Origin: Spirochaetota bacterium
GTDB taxonomy: Bacteria > Spirochaetota > Spirochaetia > Treponematales > Rectinemataceae
Length of the DNA stretch: 64,000 nucleotides
Direction: 5' to 3'
NCBI GenBank assembly: GCA_022711355.1
Contig: JAKLFE010000014.1
Span: forward strand, 1-64,000
Shown here: positions 61,501 through 64,000 of the stretch, one piece after another
How positions within the stretch are numbered: position 1 is the stretch's first letter
Layout: each line of letters starts with the position of its first letter
The notes under the pieces: model-generated
Databases searched by the model: none
Told to the model about the DNA's origin: nothing
The model's input: only the letters and a program-made list of their open reading frames with translations
Made by a program: the position numbers and the translations under genes

Positions 61501-64000
61501 CGTCGCGACCCCGTTGAAGGAGATCGTCGGCTCGTCCGAGCTCTGGTCCACGTACATGGTCTTCGAGGCCAGGGCGACGTTGCCCGCCGCGTCGGTCGCG
61601 CGGATCTGCACCACGTAGTCGGCCTTGTCGGGCAGGGCCGCGGTGGGTATCGAGAGGGAGAAGCCGTAGAGCTCGGTGGCGAAGCTCGCCCAGGGCTCCG
61701 AGCCGAGCTTGCGCTCGAGCTTCGTAATGGAGTTGTTCTCGGTGACGCTGCCCTGGAGCGCGACGGTGCCGTTCACCGTCTTCACGTCGGGCCGGCCCGC
61801 GGTGTTGAGGGCGGGATTGGGCTCGAGGAAGGAGATGGCCGGCGCCTGGGTGTCGATCGTGACCCGGCGCTCGACCTGGCTCGTCTTGCCGGCCGCGTCC
61901 TTGGCGGTGAAGACGAACACGCGCACGCCGTTGTTCGCGTCGGCGTCGTAGGGAGCGCCCTCGGGATAGCTCCAGCTCCCGTCGGCGGCCACGGCCACGG
62001 GGACGGCCGCCCCGCCGTCGACCGAGACGGTCAGGGGATCGGCCGCGGCCAGGGCGTAGCTGTCGCTCGCCGTGCCCGCGAGGGTGAAGTCCGCGTTCCG
62101 CCAGCCCGAGGCCGAGGCCGCCTGGGGCGTCGCCCCCCCGATGGAGGACTCGGTCAGGAGGGGGTAGGCCTCGTCGTTCCAGACCTCGCGGACCGCGACC
62201 AGGCTCGCGTTGCCCGCCCGGTCGATGGCGGCGGCCCGGATCTGGTAGGAGCCCTGGCCCGCGGCGAAATTCATGGTCGCGGTCCAGGAGGAGCTCCCGT
62301 CCGCCGAGGCCCAGGCCGAGGGCGCGGTGCCGGGGAAGGTCCCCGTCCGCCCGGCCCAGTAGGCGACCCGCACGACCTGGTCGTTGTCGCTCGCCGTCCC
62401 GCTCAGGGTCGTCGCCGTCCCGGAGAGCCAGGCCCCGGCGGCGGGGAGGCCGATGTCGATCGAGGGCAGGTCGGCGTCGATGCTGTAGTGGGGGCTCGCG
62501 GTCGCCCTCCGCGAGGTCGCGTCCGAGCCCTCGATCTCGAGGCTGACATCCGTCACGCCCGAGGCCAGCTCGATGTCGATGCCGTAGCGCCGCGTCAGGC
62601 CGTCGCCCGAGCTCGACAGGAGCTCGTACTCGATGCAGGAGGCGTCGATCGGGACCAAGGCGGGGGCCAGCCCGGTCCAGGCCCGGACCGAGCTCAGCTC
62701 GGCCCCGGGATTGTCGTCGCTCAGGACCGCCTCGACCCGGACGCCCTCGCGGCCGGCCGGGGCGCTGGAGAAGCTCAGGGACTGGCGCTTGATGAAGGAG
62801 GGCTCCGCGAGCTCGGGCAGGAGCTCGGTGAACTTGGGGGCCCCGGAGTCGATGATGAAGCCGACGGAGCGGCTGCGCGTCGAGGCCGATCCCTGGGAGC
62901 GGGCGCTGATCGCCAGCTCGTAGCGGCCGTTGGCCATCCAGGGCGCCCCGTCGGCGTCGGAGCTCCGCAGGTCGATGGCGAAGCTGACCGAGCTCGAGAT
63001 GCTCTTCTTCGAGATCCAGCGGGCGGGTATGGGGGTCGGCGCGTCCGCCGAGCCGTAGGCCTTGATCGTCGCCGCGATGGAGGAGGCGTCGACCGCGTAG
63101 TTCGCGGCCCCGACGGCCACGTAGCCCGTGACGGGCACGTTGGACGAAAGCACGTTGTCGAGGACGGCGCTGCCCGGGTCGACGTTGGTCAGGTTGATCT
63201 CGGGCTTGTCGCCGGCCGCGTCGTAGAGGAAGTCCCCGCAGCTCCCCGCGGCGGCCCCGTGCCGATGCGCGGCGAGGTAGGCGTAGCCGAGGGCCGGGAC
63301 GGAATCGACGTAGCCCGAGCCGGCCTGGTCGGTCTTGCCGATGTCCGACATGGCGGGGAAGGTCTCGTCGGCGGCGAGGACCGCGTAGAAGTCCTGGGCA
63401 TGGTAGTAGTAGGCGTTGACGTTGCCGGCCGCGTCGGTCACCTTGACGTCGTAGCGGTAGACGGCCCCGTCGAGGGGGGCCAGGTCGTCGGCGGGCCCGT
63501 CGCCGAGGAGGAAGCGGACGCTCCAGGAATTCGTGCCGTCGGCCGTCTTGGTCTTGACGATGGCGTTCGAGGGATCGAGGAGCTCGACCTCGACCCGGGA
63601 GATCGTGGAGGCGTCGTAGACCTCGCCCTTGATGTCGATATAGCTCGTCTGGCTCGGCCGGCCTGAGCCGTAGCCCTGGGGGCTCGAGACGAGGACGCTC
63701 GGGGCCCTGCGGTCGACGTTGAGGGAGAGGTTGGCCACCCCGCTCTTGCCGGCCTTGTCGGTGGCCGTGGCGGTGAAGACCTGGCGCCCGTCCTCGACGA
63801 GGGGGCCGACCTGGGCGCTCCATTTCCCGCCGGAGACGGTCGCGGGCATGGATCCGCCCGACCAGCTTATGATGAGGGAGGCGAGGCCCGTATCCTCGCT
63901 GACCGTGCCGGCGAGGCTGAAGTCGGCCTCGTTGACGTTCTCGTTCTGGGCGTGGGAGCTGAAGGTCAGGACCGGGGCGTCGATGTCGACCTTGTTGCCC
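49528..64000 (-). CDS. Giant multi-module Ig-repeat surface protein, 5' end outside the window (at least 4823 aa)
   Basis: The frame is open from its stop at 49528 to the right edge. The ATG at 63849 is not the start: upstream codons continue an Ig-like repeat (VDIDAPVLTFSSHAQNENVN, EADFSLAGTVSEDTG). About 25 junctions of type DxxxPxxxxxxP mark Ig/cadherin-like domains with GTASD, GSxxWxxxxD and RAxDxAGN motifs. Inserted among them are six copies of a ~60-residue ATSL/GNxxIxxGQ module, four copies of a GHGL module, two IPT/TIG-like domains (DVVPYI...GRYP...IxGxNL near 52700 and 51090), and acidic DxDGDxxDxGE loops suited to Ca2+. The last ~380 residues look like propeller strands (DIGIDASSSVPVIAYYDTT, DIALDAAGRPVVSYIDAS). 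Probably a secreted adhesin. Anchor and secretion signal lie beyond the window. Confidence 0.82.
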   Translation of the reverse strand, partial: GNKVDIDAPVLTFSSHAQNENVNEADFSLAGTVSEDTGLASLIISWSGGSMPATVSGGKWSAQVGPLVEDGRQVFTATATDKAGKSGVANLSLNVDRRAPSVLVSSPQGYGSGRPSQTSYIDIKGEVYDASTISRVEVELLDPSNAIVKTKTADGTNSWSVRFLLGDGPADDLAPLDGAVYRYDVKVTDAAGNVNAYYYHAQDFYAVLAADETFPAMSDIGKTDQAGSGYVDSVPALGYAYLAAHRHGAAAGSCGDFLYDAAGDKPEINLTNVDPGSAVLDNVLSSNVPVTGYVAVGAANYAVDASSIAATIKAYGSADAPTPIPARWISKKSISSSVSFAIDLRSSDADGAPWMANGRYELAISARSQGSASTRSRSVGFIIDSGAPKFTELLPELAEPSFIKRQSLSFSSAPAGREGVRVEAVLSDDNPGAELSSVRAWTGLAPALVPIDASCIEYELLSSSGDGLTRRYGIDIELASGVTDVSLEIEGSDATSRRATASPHYSIDADLPSIDIGLPAAGAWLSGTATTLSGTASDNDQVVRVAYWAGRTGTFPGTAPSAWASADGSSSWTATMNFAAGQGSYQIRAAAIDRAGNASLVAVREVWNDEAYPLLTESSIGGATPQAASASGWRNADFTLAGTASDSYALAAADPLTVSVDGGAAVPVAVAADGSWSYPEGAPYDADANNGVRVFVFTAKDAAGKTSQVERRVTIDTQAPAISFLEPNPALNTAGRPDVKTVNGTVALQGSVTENNSITKLERKLGSEPWASFATELYGFSLSIPTAALPDKADYVVQIRATDAAGNVALASKTMYVDQSSDEPTISFNGVATASAAAANLFLDDAKLQGWAADDDGPVASVSAAVDGDIDTESYASVSSPPTSTSTFFEHSLAALPAGEHRLRIRAADAAGRTKTSDTLRFFVDRDRPAVAISSPASGGYRSASFAMSGTASDANGLRKADLDSNPATPDLAFVEVYAAGPGWERIDASDGTWDYAVPASFVSTGGDGARTVRVRAYDVFGRESAAPAELAFNVDQTPPGLALAPAAAAALAGWQQSRNVSLSGSAWDLGTGASGVVRVEYRINGAASWTALSGTTDWSGVVTFPNGAASSLELRSVDNAGNESAVSSYTVKVDDTDPSLGLDAPYDAATSAETNAAILFSGTIGDNLGLDGTAPLSVKRKKDGLDAPDGAPSLGAGTWSYEFPVDAATNGDDGTWELTFTATDGAGRTRSLTRRVTVETKKPVIAFNNVPPYEGLDLDGDGDFVDPGEKAPAYNGSASLKASIVDDNSIASLYRAWTTAPAAPAYTLNANLTVSGAAWTAYGGASRNAWSESVDTAALGDGGHYLWLLAVDRFGNVGILSDGIRVDQETDRPEIGFVNLSAGGASLGNNLGAGLVLNGTASDDDGIDRDRIFIGIAEDADADGVQDAGETFSFAAVSGKPAASGRAVSFSHDLGSLTKERYYLVQIRVGDTTYAGSIGTEVDWAATNRARSGVERFVLDTQSPDLALGQPNAQYRRGTFALGGTAADEFGIRGAGYGELSVDKNGDGDFADPGEIVALDAAGAWSTTVDTAAFGSDGDKSFLVAVTDGTGRTSSTSFTFKLDTTPPSRGVASPAALASSESAYWHRGVITLGGPAEDGTGSGVASVSIAVTAKGASPLAGDWKAATFGGSAWSYTYDCGAASEGEKTIHLVAADAVGNALAEATRDFGVDLNDPTLSGLAIDGIPYAGLVYLPSKTLRLSGLAADSREIASVRIEEKKPADADYTLVQTIAVSAGVEWSYDRVLDAAVSEGLFLYRVVAYDSAGRASASSAEASLSLHYDRTPPAAPSVTAPIAEACFGEGSTQLKGSQEADSGSGLARVEWSYDSGASWLSAEGTSSWSALLDIGSGSAIPAFQAEGRKTVLARSVDRAGNAGASVSRSFWIDRAAPGASFEAPAANAYVNGSGALAVSVRASDANGIYEIKLRAGDSDFAGADPNTVSQAGDVYSGELPLASILSLSDGNHEIFARVTDNAGRRTLLSRPVIVDKTLPLVAFGSQEQGAIVNKRITISGTASDERSLAGVSLAIYHASTSSWTPLAAPLGTTSWSLADFDTEAYDTADYDTDAAAAGYQVRIRALAADAAQNTNLRTGALRPDATSLRDPALVGSSLVALDQLIVVGDSLRRVSSWASATGTIGWSGEVDTARTSYSLSASILELTIDQASDIPEVKLSNLVTDSVGTAAAVDPGADLVLLPGHGLKAGDAVGFLADELPGGLEAGTTYYLRAASFSAGAFEVATTKTGAKVDIASPGEDLRLVYGGAYPTTLKMVNTVYGVVSDDDGSLSKFEVSLDGSSWTELALSGGTWSYELSTIDGSKNLYFRATDAKSASFSSELRVLRRTLPAKSYLAPPVAFRIDTVVPEIGSAVYVDKSPSPLFDFGDQVELKAGTGVFGGPTDSFALKASATDQNGIKSVRVDITGKDAAAPASNKTVSYPASPAGGNDFATGEIDLSADFADGAATVAVYVTDNSGLSSSATRSITIDNTAPAISFVTPANAEVVNGELTVRGLANDGSGSGLRSLSYRLGLNYASKTPASVDDIFVPSIAFLSGNGPGGTNNKIDTYASCLSGKVDRAAGEERGFTAPALAGNADIAAGKAIKIAGEYRTISSWNQATGALGWAGDEVAIGPNQDYEVYTDVQTLHDASTGADLFILPFVLTATDNAGNVVETAPIAGAGATRGSATSLRHASLVGNPLVAVGQLVHIGGLSRIVTSYAAATGAIGWSGAVPTAATSFTLYPYCLRIDPNGDKPVASIGYPEQGKIYGGKIRVYGSATDDDGVGQVYLQIDCDGDGDFDAADAAGGVDWYNGGEGQLAEGSVNWNRTINAAKEFDPDGDIPETIAVRARAKDVYGTYGPWSAATSFSIDKNVPKIGTAYALKLDPDSDPGNGNELPYEYGMYLAGSWYLRGSIETETALDTVELTGDIARSISWNGSAYAGDTGSFEFVSQGTGGYSSQYRRIDLAIQIACPADTADPLDFELYAEDVRVPALSSAQTMRINVDTKAPTAPTGPAYSLAIPVKQVDYWAKVGGTANDIGSDVDRVEAYFVRRNKDGTASKDRFYNPLVSKAYTERGGPLFSYAETGDYAYMPRVVGSASSRPSTASLVDAAIAGNPMINVGQKIVIGGQTLTISDWDEASGEIRWMGGAVETGVLAYYVDVAIRIDHKDSGTPESHHDTAGGPEVDDDDVDGYAEYLKQTSGTTYSWYVDINSLNIPDGLLDIHYVVYDKAGNRLHRVVSTRVANNPQVLSSLTLGSDLDEDGSYGGPSTGETGSFSLPGAAATGFKVKMAPATLYFAVTGGNGQLAYRLRSGAATVQVGKLRVGGSLQTIELSLAKLKALGEGAVTLGLELWDSTDETVNSTTEALPDDPSSWNPDSWTSPSVSASFGFVVDVADAEAPGASIAPLADASSPSSHIETGPGDPCVSGSVSFTGSASDDQAISALWARLPGFSFPHAAGALASKAIGSGTAVTGLSGGTFAAAGHGLVDGDTVAFTSSSAIANIAAGTTYYVVNAAADGFQVAAEAGGPAIAASGGSGIAFAKPYYRVARYDPNGTAEAGFIKLASGFIVPTAAFAADGWAFAISSSSFSQAGHSVSWRLDWNSAKLAYGAMPDRELELVAEDRGTPGAAARPDATRLTDASLSGKSIPYGTALLVGSTWTFATAFDGIGTVTLHDSVALGETEYRLRNAGAPAASRVDVVPYILDVERKDPFEGRLTLPGRQGRYPLYQGSARVEISGLNLPYAGPATIAGSGFLTIAGKDVSGGVTEADPDRRSLYITVPHGLKSGELLAAALASGLPVASVSGGVFSAAGHGLADGELVSFSSGGSVSGIADYAPYYVRDAGADLFSVAARPGGPAIAASGGSGVRLLRTVGSINNRNDNAKPINVEGAFSDDRVVDIDERLPSAAISPLGRRYGAGGDDAAKQLSSPAAAVYADYAVAGKGHVEYAEHSRIDPVPISGIATDATGLVTAAGHGLEVGEMVCLGYTGAAPTRSGGAAIASTEVFYVRSAPSSSTLTLSESPGGALLTFGSAGNLPTILDAEVSGEVVLHGKAYDDQRIYYIACSITGFDGGGGVGQPFTVYSTTTDLSEGGSGLPVASWGDAWSTRYWKMEDEGATETLLDGDGRAGLGHVLNWKFTWDSSRVAGVAAHDVKVRFTIADYYDFEGSAAFAGGATSLTDPSLAGNGDIAAGQLVLLGAGDYRYLSAFDAATGQLSWTGGTSAAGSSYKVFAHSSSVGQSLDVVPYIKSVTRGGTGLATIRSKYGRYPMQVNEALVTIEGFNLRRSAGDNVFVRAADLAEQAVASITSPAASSTDPQTRLVVTLPALANAWSGQLMVRVNGVYSGNHQNDNDQAYNRELDSGGSIAGTLWDDDRYLDLWRVGQRFGNAASTGDSIDLKHPSMSRNGTSLVGAWSNYGNSAAYYATVGAARTSLFSTYDPPEYTDICYTTEATPSRVVALLENYYGGNSAASPEWGDLVVFINGTSYVIESLGDDYANARNVGDGIDEMLYQFQNPRVAANAAYVYASYYDSFAKCLKYARLTIGGGANTRRCTDYAGYTGGAYVVAGEEVTSLATVPALNVGQFSDIGIDASSSVPVIAYYDTTNAKLMVARGQSANPTAPSQWSKFEATPDGSAIGKYVSMKIEGSTLHLAAYQESEGNLVYIRGSWNGTAYSFTAEPVAVDSIGSVGQWCDIALDAAGRPVVSYIDASNVETYKGLKVANLRGAATDPELQANWEYATVPANAAVSSARTGAEVLGGSSPARGTPTVSIGFAGQYFELVQRYCE
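51182..51373 (-). repeat. Module A copy 6 in the giant protein
   Basis: ATSLTDPSLAGNGDIAAGQL, VLLGAGDYRYLSAFDAATGQ, LSWTGG. It precedes the second IPT/TIG-like domain. Confidence 0.75.
51774..52025 (-). repeat. GHGL module copy 4 in the giant protein
   Basis: VTAAGHGLEVGEMVCLGYTG, VFYVRSAPSSSTLTLSESPG, GALLTFGSAG. Confidence 0.7.
52268..52510 (-). repeat. GHGL module copy 3 in the giant protein
   Basis: FSAAGHGLADGELVSFSSGG, YYVRDAGADLFSVAARPGGP, AIAASGGSG. Nearly identical ending to copy 2. Confidence 0.75.
52824..52991 (-). repeat. Module A copy 5 in the giant protein
   Basis: ATRLTDASLSGKSIPYGTAL, LVGSTWTFATAFDGIGTVTL. The most diverged copy; it precedes an IPT/TIG-like domain. Confidence 0.65.
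53265..53500 (-). repeat. GHGL module copy 2 in the giant protein
   Basis: FAAAGHGLVDGDTVAFTSSS, IAAGTTYYVVNAAADGFQVA, GGPAIAASGGSG. Confidence 0.75.
54405..54588 (-). repeat. Module A copy 4 in the giant protein
   Basis: STASLVDAAIAGNPMINVGQ, KIVIGGQTLTISDWDEASGE, IRWMGG, ending YYVDVAI. Confidence 0.75.
55658..55836 (-). repeat. Module A copy 3 in the giant protein
   Basis: ATSLRHASLVGNPLVAVGQL, VHIGGLSRIVTSYAAATGAI, GWSG. It follows directly after TATDNAGN and a short linker, 127 bp from copy 2. Confidence 0.75.
55970..56143 (-). repeat. Module A copy 2 in the giant protein
   Basis: APALAGNADIAAGKAIKIAG, EYRTISSWNQATGALGWAG. It lies just before an Ig strand with TATDNAGN. Confidence 0.75.
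57111..57352 (-). repeat. GHGL module copy 1 in the giant protein
   Basis: LLPGHGLKAGDAVGFLADEL, PGGLEAGTTYYLRAASF, GAFEVATTKTGAKVDI. Follows module A copy 1 in protein order. Confidence 0.7.
57418..57595 (-). repeat. Module A copy 1 in the giant protein
   Basis: ATSLRDPALVGSSLVALDQL, then IVVGDSLRRVSSW and ATGTIGWSG. Inserted after an Ig strand ending ADAAQN and before the next junction. Confidence 0.75.

Noticed and set aside
57286-63666. A 2126-codon open frame on the + strand
   Set aside because: Same reason: antisense to clear Ig repeats, low-complexity composition, no ribosome site.
49528-63849. ATG 63849 as the start of the giant gene
   Set aside because: The frame continues upstream with Ig-like coding sequence to the window edge and there is no ribosome site at 63849.

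Overview
The window is 64 kb of very GC-rich bacterial DNA. Codons end almost always in G or C, and long mirror-image open frames lie opposite most genes. I see no rRNA, tRNA, CRISPR array, insertion sequence or phage gene. The gene style suggests a Gram-negative-type, heterotrophic, importer-rich bacterium. Signs are outer-membrane-like proteins ending in an aromatic or hydrophobic residue, lipoproteins, four complete or near-complete ABC importers, giant Ig-repeat surface proteins, and a seven-repeat 'VYTAG...CYW' lipoprotein of a kind I associate with Spirochaetota. My best guess is an uncultured high-GC spirochaete; this is inference, not proof.

Layout. 1-3122: a DJ-1/PfpI gene cut by the left edge, an AraC/GyrI-like regulator, and a divergent M20 amidohydrolase. 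3191-11701: a catabolic and uptake operon behind an AT-rich promoter, with a YheO-type regulator, a creatininase-family hydrolase, a five-gene dipeptide/nickel-type ABC importer, a nitrilase-superfamily amidase and an RraA-like protein. Its substrate is unknown. 11714-15889: an NTF2-like protein, a ketopantoate-reductase-type enzyme, an XRE regulator, a PIG-L deacetylase and an MFS transporter. 15929-19442: a TetR regulator with an outer-membrane-like protein, divergent from a secreted DUF2271-like protein, then the seven-repeat lipoprotein. 19601-24113: a glycerophosphodiesterase and ugpB-ugpA-ugpE without an ATPase gene, plus a small membrane protein. 24227-29686: ubiD-ubiA-ubiX (probably late menaquinone steps) followed by a complete small-molecule ABC importer. 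29755-32800: an overlapping HAD, PfkB and deoxyhypusine-synthase-like operon. 32792-41078: a sugar or polyol locus with a Gfo/Idh dehydrogenase, ribose-type ABC importer, TIM-barrel isomerase and zinc-type dehydrogenase, with a divergent ROK regulator. 41075-64000: two giant Ig-repeat surface proteins (2337 aa, and at least 4823 aa running off the right edge) flanking a solute-binding-like protein.

Cross-cutting themes. (1) Several genes seem to be leaderless, with a -10 box ending 6-9 nt before the start codon (13245, 24227, 26569, 29755). (2) Strong hairpins or long palindromes sit directly downstream of three of the four importer binding-protein genes, and two of them belong to one CAGAGG-type repeat family. 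(3) The larger giant protein carries two recurring non-Ig modules (six copies of one, four of the other) spliced between or into its Ig domains. They resemble phage tail-fibre or adhesin modules and are the least familiar feature here.

No gene-free stretch exceeds 300 bases. The longest gaps (33878-34102, 21860-22068, 18150-18332, 13065-13244, 48089-48268) hold the repeats, terminators and promoters listed below.
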